From assembly GCA_949987705.1 (NCBI GenBank), contig OX465283.1:96955813-97019812 (forward strand): a stretch of DNA of 64,000 nucleotides, written 5' to 3'. The notes beneath the pieces are model-generated. The model saw only the letters and a program-made list of their open reading frames with translations. It was not told the origin of the DNA and did no database searches. The DNA comes from Thereva unica (lineage: Eukaryota; Arthropoda; Insecta; Diptera; Therevidae). Made by a program: the position numbers and the translations under genes. Shown one piece after another: positions 1 through 9,487 of the stretch (positions within the stretch are counted from its first letter, which is position 1; every line of letters begins with the position of its first letter).

Positions 1-1
1 T

Positions 2-1009
2 TCTGTTCGGCTTTTCTCCTCTCTTCTCGCAAATAGAGCTCAGTGTGTTCGTCATAATAATGTTACATCCTCTTTTCTAAGTGTGCCTGCAGGTGTGCCT
101 CAGGGTTCGGTCCTCGGTCCTTTGCTTTTTTCCCTCTACATCAATGATCTTCCCTCTGTTATCTGTCGCTGCTTCTTTCATCTATATGCTGATGATCTCC
201 AGCTATATATCTCTTGTCCTCCTGACCAAATTGAACTCTGTGTCTCTGAACTCAATAGCACCTTGTCTCAAATAAACGAATGGAGTTCTAGAAATTTTCT
301 AAAATTAAATCCATCTAAGTCGCAAGTACTTTTCCTTAGTCGTCGCTCGATGCCCTCACATGTTTTCCCACCTCTGTTACTTAATAATGTTCCTCTTCCA
401 ATAGTCGACTCTGCCAAAAGCCTGGGTATTGTAGTGAATTCCAAACTCTCCTGCTGCAATCATGTCTCCTTGATGCTCTCTAAGATATATGGTACTCTTC
501 GCAAACTGTGGCTACATGGCAATCTGTTATCCTCACATATTCGAGCCAAACTTATAAAATCTCTTGTTGTTCCTCATTTCCTTTACGGCTCGCTGGTGTA
601 TATTTCTTTCGATTCATCCTGCCGTTGTCGTCTCAAAGTAGCATTTAATGATTGCCTCAGGTTTATTTTTCATATGAGAAGATCTGAACATGTGTCGGGT
701 GTCCAAAATTCTTTACTGGGTTGTGACCTTTTTCAGTTCCTTGATCTCATGGCCTTGCTTCTCTTACATAAAGTTTTTTATACCAAAAGTCCCTGCTATC
801 TTTCTGATTTCCTCTTTCCTTTGCAATCCCTGAGATCCATCAAATTTCTGATTCCTGCTCATATTTCCCTAATTGGTAGCCGGTCCTTCTTTGTGTATAC
901 CCTGAGAATCTGGAATAGTCTTCCAAATCATATACAGCGAATGAGCACAGCCACAACTTTTAGAAAACATGCATATCTTTTTCTATCTTCTTCCTCCTTT
1001 TCTCACTAG
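2..1009 (+). CDS. Non-LTR (LINE) reverse transcriptase, C-terminal part
   Basis: This frame is open from the window edge, so the 5' part lies outside. It shows the LINE reverse transcriptase block [20 protein letters not shown] followed by the catalytic motif YADD (codons near 190), where two aspartates bind metal for target-primed reverse transcription. The C-terminus has the [11 protein letters not shown] block, seen after the thumb in CR1/L2-like LINEs. No endonuclease domain is visible, as expected for a 3' fragment. The frame is clean to its stop at 1007-1009. Assignment to the CR1/L2/Kiri group is inferred from motif style; the LINE identity is firm. The upstream part is cut only by the window, so the whole element could be longer and intact. 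Confidence 0.85.
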   Translation, partial: SVRLFSSLLANRAQCVRHNNVTSSFLSVPAGVPQGSVLGPLLFSLYINDLPSVICRCFFHLYADDLQLYISCPPDQIELCVSELNSTLSQINEWSSRNFLKLNPSKSQVLFLSRRSMPSHVFPPLLLNNVPLPIVDSAKSLGIVVNSKLSCCNHVSLMLSKIYGTLRKLWLHGNLLSSHIRAKLIKSLVVPHFLYGSLVYISFDSSCRCRLKVAFNDCLRFIFHMRRSEHVSGVQNSLLGCDLFQFLDLMALLLLHKVFYTKSPCYLSDFLFPLQSLRSIKFLIPAHISLIGSRSFFVYTLRIWNSLPNHIQRMSTATTFRKHAYLFLSSSSFSH

Positions 1010-1219
1010 CTTTCTCTATCTCTCTCCCATTTCTGTCTCATTTTTAATTTTTTAATTCTTTAATTCTATTTTAGTATTTTAATTTCCATTTTAATTGTAA
1101 TTTTTAATTTTAAGCTTATGTTTGCTTTTTATATTTATTTTTTTCTTTCTTTTATATCCACCTTATTATGTACTCTAAAAGATGTAAATCTTGTGTACTT
1201 TCATTGAAATATAATTATT

Positions 1220-1234
<15 letters not shown>
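1010..1234 (+). mobile_element. LINE 3' UTR and ATT-repeat tail
   Basis: A T-rich untranslated stretch follows the RT stop and ends in an ATT microsatellite (about 1210-1234). A short repeat tail in place of poly(A) is typical of CR1/L2-like LINEs. The tail runs directly into a (TA)n tract. Confidence 0.65.

Positions 1235-1294
<60 letters not shown>
1235..1294. repeat. (TA)n microsatellite
   Basis: About 60 bp of pure TA dinucleotides separate the LINE tail from the next region. Translated frames across it give only repeated Tyr-Ile and are not genes. Confidence 0.95.
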
Positions 1295-1299
<5 letters not shown>

Positions 1300-1755
1300 A
1301 TTTTTGCGGAGAAGCTCTTTTGCTTCTTCGCCTGATTGTAGGTTTAGGTGTTACACCTAGACCTCTGTTGATTTGCGCTATAGGGGTGATGCACCTAAGC
1401 ACAGTAAATATTAGTTAGAATCTCAAGGTTCGATTCCGTTGGAATGAAGGAATTTATTTACAGATAGTACAGATATTTATACCTATGACTACAATTACAA
1501 AAATTTACAAATTAAATATAATAATAAATCAATACATAAACAAAATAGCATAAACTTAACATATTCAATTTGGATTGCTGCGTAAACAATTATTGTCCAG
1601 GTAACATACAAAATTGCTACCTAAGCAGAATTATTTCCATAAAATCGAAATATTTTTGATCCATCGCGGCTGGAACGGAAGAGTCGTCAAATTACATGTG
1701 CGCGTGTTTTGATCGTTGTTTGTTGGTTGACGATAATTTTTTGCATTTCTTAACA
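1295..1755 (-). repeat. BEL-env 3' LTR region (minus strand)
   Basis: On the minus strand a polypurine tract (1756-1772, GGCGGGGGAAGA) is followed at 1755 by TGTTAAG, which fits the start of an LTR. The env stop codon lies within the first bases of this LTR. The far end cannot be fixed because the partner LTR is outside the window; it lies between about 1430 and 1295. The stretch 1295-1430 holds a small palindrome (AGGTGTTACACCT, near 1345) and nothing else I can name. Confidence 0.6.
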
Positions 1756-3220
1756 TCTTCCCCCGCCTTGACCAGCTTCTGGGCAATTGATGAGTTCCGG
1801 GTCGATTGCAAACCGACTGCCAAATGAAGATCTTGGGGCTGGAATTGGTCTGTCTCTGGAAGTCACCTTCTTTTTGTAGCACTTGATGATCAATATGGTA
1901 GACGTTGTTAATACAGCAATTACAAGGGCTGTGTATCCCAATGCAAGTTGGTGTGTGTTGTTTACATCTATTTTATGAGGAAGAACTTCCTTCCCTTTCA
2001 GGCCTTGGATTTGTTGCTGTAAATTCTTAACCCTAGGACCCTACACTGGGGTTCTTCAAACCCCACAAAGTTTTACCGGCCCTGGCGTTTCGGCTGTATT
2101 AGTGGTAGGGCCAAGCGATTTTTACCATTAGGAGGGGGACCAGTATAGAGAAGAGTGCTGCAGAGAAAATCTTTAGTTTTATTTTAGAAGTGACACAGTG
2201 AATATTTGTTTAAAAGTTGGGGTTAGCGTAACCCCACTATTATTGCTATACTTGATTTCTTGATAATATTCATCGCTTGCAAAAATTCTGATATCCTTCG
2301 AATTTTCGATTCATACATTTTTTACGTGTTATTTATACCTCTTTCTTTAGTACTCAAGCCTAAAGTTATTTAAAAAAAGCACGAAAAAAATTTAATAATT
2401 TTTTCCTTAAATTTTAATAAAAATTGCAAAAATAATTTTGTTCATGTTTTTAATTGCACTCTTTTCGGCCAAAATTTTATCTAATGCTATTTTGCCATAT
2501 GCCACGCGATTCTGCACCTTCTGCTGATTAAAATTTAACAAAAATGCCTATCTACAATGAAAACTCACTTAACGGTATCGAGTTAAAATACTGGAGTGCA
2601 CGTAACCCCTATGTAGGAGATTTGTTATATTTGAATAGTGTAGGGTCCTAGGGTTAATATCCTCAACATTACGATGAGTGATAGGTGCCGTGAATTTGAG
2701 GAGAGGCTCCTGGATTTCCAAATGCAACAAATCTGTGAGATTTTGTGTAGGATTGAACGAAGACTTCATTAAGTTTGGATAAACGTTGTGGGACTGCAAT
2801 GTCAGATGATCTTGCCTAAGTTCGCAATTCATTCCCATACTCAAGATTCCTGTTCCTTGAAGAGCTTGTTGAGCAGTGGTATCGCCACAAATGATTGTGA
2901 CAACCGTGGTTTTACGCACAGAGTAAATCCATTTGTTGGGATTGTATAGCTAAATCCATTTAGGGAGCTCTTCGGCGTTGATTATTTCATAACTGTTGGT
3001 TGGCTCGAGGTAAGTGATGAGATTGAGTTCGCAGGAGCTGACGTTTGCACCTTTTCGATAAATTGGGTGTTGTTGAATACACATATGATCAGATTCGCCG
3101 ATGGTCTCACATAGCGCGAATTCCTGCTTGTTGAGTGGATAGTATTTGTCCTTGTGTAGATTGATCACTAGGAATTCGGCTGATGGCATAATAGCCATAA
3201 ATGTTCCGTTGACTATGACG
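1750..3220 (-). pseudogene. env: BEL-env envelope-like gene, C-terminal fragment (broken)
   Basis: This is the membrane-anchored end of a baculovirus F-like envelope gene, the type found in some BEL/Pao and Gypsy elements. The piece reads from the right side of the hAT MITE and contains Cys-rich ectodomain sequence (SELNLITY-like region near 3000-3050), then a region leading to a transmembrane helix and a basic cytoplasmic tail (about 1945-1750) that ends inside the LTR start. It carries one in-frame stop (TAG on the minus strand, 2950-2952) and a 623-bp piggyBac-type MITE (2031-2653). The rest of env is at 56339-56397 and 59218-60133. The F-like family call rests on the cysteine and hydrophobic pattern; an active product is excluded by the breaks. 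Confidence 0.75.
2031..2653. mobile_element. piggyBac-type MITE
   Basis: The element starts CCCTAGGACCCTACACT and ends with the exact reverse complement, a perfect 17-bp terminal inverted repeat. It is flanked by TTAA at 2027-2030 and 2654-2657. A CCCTAG-type end together with a TTAA target is diagnostic of the piggyBac superfamily. At 623 bp with no transposase frame it is non-autonomous. It interrupts the env gene, and removing it with one TTAA gives a continuous env frame across the join. Confidence 0.93.
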
Positions 3221-3228
3221 GGTACAGG

Positions 3229-3277
3229 CAAAGTCTAGAAATTAACAAGTCTTTCATCTTCATATGGTTAATGAGTG
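3229..3277. mobile_element. hAT-type MITE, left part (split by gypsy-1)
   Basis: The terminal repeat CAAAGTCTAG begins at 3229, preceded by GGTACAGG (3221-3228). The inverted counterpart ends at 56330, followed by the same GGTACAGG (56331-56338). The repeats match over about 38 bp with few differences. An 8-bp TSD and a CARNG-type end fit hAT. Gypsy-1 and everything inside it lies between the two parts; the MITE alone is about 414 bp. Confidence 0.9.
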
Positions 3278-5056
3278 TATAACGGCACGCTATTTTTTTT
3301 AATGTAAATACACCCTGTAGCTACTATAAAATTTGAAAATAATTTTATGAAATTGAAAAGCGGGAGGCGAGAAAGAAAAACAAGGGAAAAAGACTGAAAA
3401 TTTGGGGCAGTTTTTGATAGGAGTGCGGCACGAAAATGGGTGCAAAAAGTTTTTTCCGGTTTTTAAATTTTCCTGTATCAACAGTTATGTATGTTTAAAA
3501 AAAAACAGATAAATAATATAGTTAGAAAAATTTAGTATTGAAAGTTCCGTTCAACAAGAAAAGTACGAACAAAAAATTTATCGAGACGGAAAAAAAGCCT
3601 AAAAGAAGAACAGGAAATTTGTAAACCAGGAAGCGTGCTTCATTGCAAGAGGATGGTTTTTCCCAACCAATGGAAGAAGAGAGATACAGTTCATGGAAGA
3701 CTCCAGAGGAAACTCGATGTTCATATTCCTATGAAACAGAAAGAACCTGAAACTTAACATTTTGGGATCAAATAAGTACAATTAGACCTTAGATTTATAA
3801 ATTTGATATTGCATGGCGTGGAATGGCGGCTCTAGTCTGTCGCATTAATTGATTTGAAAAGAAGCAGCAAGATATAAACCATAATTGCCTATGATAAGAA
3901 GATATTTATGAATAAGAACCAACGCTATCCTATCCATATTGGAGGGTAACTGACAACCGAAGGAACCCAGAGGAAGCTCGACAAACTTATCTAGTTATCC
4001 CTATTCTAGGATATTATCCCGCTTGACAGAACCTGAATTTTTTTATATAAATAAATATACATATATATACTAGATTTACTTTAATATTTTTAGATTTTCA
4101 TAAGTTTTGTTGATATATGATAATATTTAAATTTTTGCATTTTTGTCTCTTTTCTAATTTATTTATGGAATAGATAATTTTTTTGTTGTTTACTTGAATT
4201 ATGCTCAATTTCGTTCTCTGATTGTTTACTTATACCTACTTATATTTGATGTGACGCAATGACAATGAGTAATGGTGGTTGGTAGTTAAATTTTCAATTA
4301 AAAAAATATATAAAAATATATACTACATACATATATAAGGCGGACTGGTACCAGGGCGTTTTATTGGGGTTAAGTATTTTTCATGTCATGTGAGTGTATT
4401 GGTATAATTTATCTGTACGGAATACATTACGATTTTGTCATTCGGTTATCTGATTTTGTTCATTTTGAATTGATGTTGTTGTGTTCGGAGGTATAGCCTG
4501 TAGTACCGCTAGATTGGAGGTTAAGAAATATGTATGTTTTTATAGCGTGGCATCCTGTGTTTTAATTGTTGTTTTTGTTTGGTGTCAAAAGAAGTTATAC
4601 GAATGTTTGTAGTGGAAACCAGTAAGGATTATTCGAAATAAATATATGTATTGTTTATACGTATCTTTGATGTTTTGGGTAGTAAATGAATATTTCAGGA
4701 TGATGGGTTAACTCCCTAATGAAATGGCATAGCGGCGGGCGAGTCCTCTCGCTTGGAAACTTTGAAGGTTTTTTTCACACTCCCTTCCCTCTTCTCTCCT
4801 GCAGGGTACTCCGCGTCCGTCCTGACTCATGTAATAAGTAGTGGTGCATTCATTACGGTGGTGCCTCCGGAGTCTCACCACTCCACGACCCCCTCCCGGC
4901 GAGCAAGCCCCATTCTTGTGGCCCGGGGTACCGCCAGGTTTATTTTTAGGTGGATTTGGTTTTTAAATTTTTTTTGGTATCAAAATTTTTTTTTGAGTTT
5001 TGTGCGAGAATCCGAGGTTGGCCTCTTCGGGCAACCAACCCAGGGTTCCTGTAACA
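3278..5056 (+). repeat. Gypsy-1 5' LTR
   Basis: This LTR is 1779 bp. Its first ~790 bp recur at 54763-55551 and its last 42 bp at 55920-55961. It ends GTAACA; the 3' copy starts TGTAACGG, while here the second base is A (TATAACGG), a terminal substitution. Long T-runs and a small TA-rich stretch near 4045-4066 are present. No host-like gene is visible in it. Confidence 0.88.
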
Positions 5057-5058
5057 AA

Positions 5059-5070
5059 TGGCGCCCAACG
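5059..5070 (+). other. Gypsy-1 primer binding site (tRNA-Lys type)
   Basis: TGGCGCCCAACG lies two bases after the LTR. It is complementary to the last 12 bases of animal tRNA-Lys with CCA; the match weakens beyond this. Confidence 0.8.
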
Positions 5071-6597
5071 CAGGCTTTTAGGCCCGCTTAAGTCCTGCAC
5101 GGACAATATTTTAATTTAAATGTATAGAAATTTTTTTCGGTAGGTTCGGCTTATCAAGATGGCCTTCACGGCTTGATTTTTTTTTGGATTTTGTACTGGT
5201 TTGAAGTGCATCACCCTTACTACGTATTGCTCGCTAGGGCTTAAGGTAGTACCGCGAGTCCTTAGTCCATTTCTGTTTTTAGTTAGCTCTGCGCTTGTCC
5301 AAAATTCTATGTGAATTTTTCTTTGTTTTCGCCTTTAGGCCTACCCTTTATCTTCTGCGGTAGCTTCTTCTGTCTTTTTGGTAATGATTTCGAACCCGGC
5401 TTGCCTTCACGTCTTGCTAACAAGCGTGTGATCATTTGGCTATGCGTGAAGGTGGAGTCAGGGGGACCTCTTGTCTTGTTTCTTGAGTCGGCGGCTTCGG
5501 TATCAGGCGTGATACCGCCTGCCACTGCGTCGATCCAGGAGCAGGATCCTCAATTTTTTTGTTTTCTGCGGGTGGATTGTCGAGTTGTTACACGGGCTTA
5601 ACCGTCTTTGCTAACAGGCGTGATATCGCCTGGCACTGCGCCCCGTGAACATCTTTATAATTCATTCGGTCCATTAATTTTTCTTTCTTTCGCTATGTGG
5701 GTCGAAATTTAGGGAAGGTAGTATGTTTGGGGTTTGTCGAGGTGCTCCTCTGGGATGTAGCACGGGCTCCGTCTGGCTAACAAGCTTTGCGCTTGGCACT
5801 GCGCCCCGTGGATATTCTTGAGGGTCATGCCGCCTTTCTCCTCCTGCCTTGCTTTTAGATTATGTTTCTTCGCTCTCCTGTCTGTCCCTCACGGCTGATT
5901 GATTTTTCGTGGTGTAGCTCAGCTGTGGTTGGACAGCGGCTAGAGTGAATAGATTTCCGAAATTTTTTTATTTTTTTGACAGAAGTTTCCCTATTATTTC
6001 CGGAGTGTTTCCTTTCGGGTGACGTGGAGTACTGGTCCTAGGATGGTGCTAGTTCTTCTGGCCCCATCCCCCTCAATGAGCCCTTGTTCAGAAGATGAAC
6101 TTTGCTTCATCTATGAGGTAGAGGTAACCTGAGGTACATCCGGGGTCATCGATGGCACTCTTGATGGTGGCTTTAGATTTTTTTCTGGTAGTCGTTCATT
6201 TAGTGTCTGGTCTGTGAGTCGTTGAGCCAGTTCGGAGTTTGAGTTCAATATTTACATAAGTTTTGATAGTAGGAAATAGAGCCACCACTGACTGCCATCG
6301 TTGACTTCGGCCGCCAATATTTTTCGGGGCGAGAGAGATCCGTCCGCCGCTGCCATTTTAGTTTGTTGGATTTGCACAGATAGAAGCCTAGTAGTGTTGT
6401 CTTAGTTGGGATTAGCTTTTGCGACCTAAGTTGTAAGGAGTATATTTTAGTAAAGATAGTTACTTTTTAACGTTCGTGTAATTAGATTAGAGCAATTAGT
6501 ATCGTGTTGCTCAAGTTTTTGATAAAATTCGCATTTTTCTGCAAATTGGTATAAAAATTGGTAAGGTTCTACCCACTAGCGGGTGAGATCAGCTAAG
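5071..6597 (+). other. Gypsy-1 untranslated leader with repeated stem-loops
   Basis: A 1.5-kb leader precedes gag. It holds two related modules (5591-5647 and 5761-5810), each with an outer stem CACGGG/CCCGTG and an inner stem-loop after GCTAAC. The inner stem is CAGGCG/CGCCTG in one and CAAGC/GCTTG in the other, so the pairing is kept while the bases differ. A related hairpin is at 5504-5521. No long reading frame with family motifs is seen. A role in RNA packaging or translation is only inference. Confidence 0.6.
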
Positions 6598-7707
6598 ATG
6601 CCGACATTGAGAGATGGAAAGAATACCGCTCCGGATAAATCCGGAAGCGACCAGGAGAGACCGGCTCCAGCCTCCACTGAAGATGGGGTCAGGAATCAGG
6701 AAGAGCCCGTCCCATCAGTGATGGATCAGTTAAATCAACTACGTTTGGAAGTCGAGAGGCTTAGGACTCAGCAAATCGCTGCGGAGAGCCCCAGGCCGAC
6801 GTGCACGAATTTGGATCATCCTCAGGTCGAACCCGAAACCCCAGTTGGGTGTATGGAGGTGTCCACTTTCACTACCAAGAGGAGGTCCCCTGTTCCAACC
6901 TGGAACATAAGGTTTTCCGGGGACAACAGTGAGTTGTCGGCGGAGGAATTTTTGTTCCGGGTGGAACAGAGGGCGCGCGATGAGTGGGTTAGCCAGTCGG
7001 AAGTATGCCGCAATGTGTCCTCATTATTAAAGGGCGGGGCCGAAGACTGGTATTGGTCCCAGTTTCGTCGTCAAGTGCCGGACCCCGAGTGGAATGATGT
7101 GAAAAAACATTTAATTCAACAATTTAGAAGCCGGGAATCGGATTTTCATTTGATCAAGTTAATGCTTGAACTGAAACAACAACACCACTCCTACGACGAA
7201 TATGTCGCAAAGATGGTAGCGATATATAACCGGATGTCAAATCCTATGGCGGAGTCGGACTTGGTCGAAATAGTGGTTCAAAATTTGAATGCTTCCCTAG
7301 GCTCGGTCATTATCGGACAGCACTTCTCGCATATGCACCAGTTACGCGAAGTATGCTTGCGAGCGGAGAGGTGGCAGACGCAAAAAAGACAAGAACGTAG
7401 ACTGGTTCCGAAACTGCACGAAGTTGATTTTAGCGATAGCTATTGCAGCGCCCCTAGGCCCATGCAAGAGTTACAACCAGACACAGTGGATGAAGTCCAA
7501 TGTTCAAATCCGAGTCCCAGCCGGCGGGCGTTACTCTGCTGGAATTGCCAGCAACAGGGTCATCGTTTCATAGACTGCCCTTCGGCGTCGCGCAGCCTGT
7601 TTTGCTTCCGGTGTGGTAGACCAGGAGTAGTTACCCCCAGATGCCCTATGTGTCAAGGAAACCGGCCCCAGGATGCGAGGCCAAACGGGAGCCCGCCCCC
7701 GCCCTAG
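6598..7707 (+). CDS. gag: Gypsy-1 Gag polyprotein
   Basis: Gag builds the capsid of the virus-like particle and binds the RNA genome in the cytoplasm. The first ATG is 6598, giving 369 residues. A retrotransposon gag core is visible at about residues 105-260 (FSGDNSELSAEEFLFRVEQR, then EDWYWSQFRRQ and the LKQQHHSYDEYVAKM block). Near the C-terminus is a CCHC knuckle, CWNCQQQGHRFIDC, and a second, CFRCGRPGVVTPRC, in which the usual histidine is replaced by valine. The frame is intact. Pol follows in the -1 frame and overlaps the end; the junction is a C-rich stretch with no textbook slippery heptamer, so the mode of pol expression is open. Confidence 0.88.
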   Translation: MPTLRDGKNTAPDKSGSDQERPAPASTEDGVRNQEEPVPSVMDQLNQLRLEVERLRTQQIAAESPRPTCTNLDHPQVEPETPVGCMEVSTFTTKRRSPVPTWNIRFSGDNSELSAEEFLFRVEQRARDEWVSQSEVCRNVSSLLKGGAEDWYWSQFRRQVPDPEWNDVKKHLIQQFRSRESDFHLIKLMLELKQQHHSYDEYVAKMVAIYNRMSNPMAESDLVEIVVQNLNASLGSVIIGQHFSHMHQLREVCLRAERWQTQKRQERRLVPKLHEVDFSDSYCSAPRPMQELQPDTVDEVQCSNPSPSRRALLCWNCQQQGHRFIDCPSASRSLFCFRCGRPGVVTPRCPMCQGNRPQDARPNGSPPPP

Positions 7708-8238
7708 GCTCGCCCGTAACCCCCCCTGACATACCCCCGCCTGATACGTCTTCAATAGTAGCTGACTTCACGTCTACTCTTCCGTTTTTTCCCTCCGAGG
7801 CTAAAATTTCCTTTTTTTCCCGTTGGAAGAGATATGTCTCCGCTCGTAACCGCATCTTTTCGGAGCCTCCTCAGGTGGACTCCATTCAAACCCTTCCCAA
7901 CATTAGGTTGCGAGCAAAGGAGAAGCGACACCTTTCGCAGAAAGTTGTTTCTGCAATCATCTCTGACTTTTCAGATAACCGTTATTTTGCAAAAGTCATA
8001 TTATGTAACGAAGAGGTGAAAGGTTTATTGGACAGTGGTGCCAACGTTAGCTGTCTGGGAAGGGATGCCGAATCCTTTCTGTTAGGCCATCCCGAAGTTA
8101 CATTCTACTCGTTGCAAACTTGTGTGCAAACTGCTGACGGGGCTTCACAGAGAATCGTCGGTTATATCAAGGCTCCAGTCTCCTTCGGAGGACAGACCCA
8201 CGAAATAACCATCTATGTGGTGCCTAGTCTCAGCCAGA
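7641..8238 (+). pseudogene. pol: Gypsy-1 protease, N-terminal part of pol (cut by BEL-2)
   Basis: This frame overlaps gag in the -1 frame and holds an aspartic protease with the active-site motif LLDSGANVSC (near 8025). It ends abruptly in the first bases of the BEL-2 LTR at 8239; beyond this the frame reads into LTR sequence. The same gene resumes at 50937 with the GMDFW block that normally follows the protease in Gypsy pol. Part of the spacer appears lost at the insertion point. Confidence 0.85.
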
Positions 8239-9375
8239 GGCAGCACCTGAAAATAAACAAAAAAAGAACCACAAAGAATACATTCAACTATATATAATTT
8301 AAAAAAAACGTATCTAACAAAAAAACCACCGGCGACATCTAAAATAATTCCACCAGCCAAATAGCTCCACTCCCGAAACCAAGAAAATCTAGAAGGTAAA
8401 CAAATTATAAACCATAATTAAACAACACAAATTACCTACCTGGTAATCCCAAAACCAAGATAAATAAGCAGTCGATATCGCTCCGCCCACTAAAAACTCC
8501 TGAAAATACATAAAATTACATTAATTATAAGTAAAATCATAAAATAAATATTCTCTTACCTGTTTTCATACGCCATCAGAAAAATGTGTCAAAATAAGAC
8601 AGCTGATATAAATATAAGAAGGGGCACGCACACAAAGAAGTGAATCCAATTCCAATGCCCCACCAAATTGCTTTCCAAAATTGCCCATGGCCATGTTCAC
8701 AATAAATATCGCAGCACTTGGGCGAAAAGACTCAGATCACTTCGATCTTTCCCAGGAGAACTGAGCCTAGGAAAACTATAGTGATCTCACCCAATCAGGA
8801 GAATTGAGCCTGATAATCTATAATTCCCAATCCAAAATCAGTTGACGGAGTATTGTACCGTCAACATCCTAAGCTGTAGAATTGAGACAGCATCCCTATA
8901 TAACCCCCTTACGCTAATCAAATCATAGTTATATCCAGCAACACGTAAACCAGCACACCAGTGATAGAAAACATCCAAATCAACCAAGCAGGGCGGAATT
9001 AAGCAGCAACCAAGGCCGAAACCACCATTTTTCTACAAAGTCCGCGCCATCTACTCAGAGAAATTGTGAATCGAGAGTAACCCAGTAATCTGATCCAGCC
9101 AAGGAAAGCATCCAGACAACGATAAAACGCAACTAGTATTTTCAAGGCAATTTTTTTTGGCAATATCCATATAAGTTAAGTTTTTGTTGAATAAATAAAT
9201 GAAATTATTAGAAAACCATCAATTATATTATATGAATTATATGAAATTTTAAAGTTGAATTTGTATGAATTATAGATTTAAGAAACTAATTGTATAAAAG
9301 TTAGAAATTTCAATAAAGTTAGAATTATAAAAAGGGTGATTTTTTAAGGGGTGACAATTAGGTGATCACGACACA
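8239..9375 (+). repeat. BEL-2 LTR A
   Basis: It matches LTR B and LTR C almost throughout but lacks their first six bases (TGTGGC in B). It ends GACACA. The region contains AATAAA motifs and a TATATAA stretch near 8900, consistent with a promoter, but initiation cannot be placed. Confidence 0.85.
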
Positions 9376-9378
9376 TTT

Positions 9379-9396
9379 TGGTCCTTCGAGCCGGAT
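9379..9396 (+). other. BEL-2a primer binding site (tRNA-Tyr type)
   Basis: TGGTCCTTCGAGCCGGAT is complementary to the 3' end of animal tRNA-Tyr with CCA. It is three bases after the LTR end. The same site follows LTR B and, on the minus strand, the BEL-3 LTR. Confidence 0.85.
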
Positions 9397-9487
9397 TGCG
9401 AAAGGAAAACGTACATCTAGCCTGATCACGTCACCTCAAGGGGAAATCGTAGCAGCCAGTGACCTAAACTAACTAAACTAAATCAAT

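Noticed and set aside
1175..1402. Frames with long Tyr-Ile repeats (also near 18222, 19313, 21267, 23598, 28100, 33929)
   Set aside because: They are translations of (TA)n tracts with no family motif.
4753..5091. Frame of 112 residues in the gypsy-1 LTR
   Set aside because: It crosses the LTR end and primer site, and has no recognisable motif.
5307..5601. Overlapping frames on both strands in the gypsy-1 leader
   Set aside because: They have no motifs and lie in structured untranslated RNA sequence.
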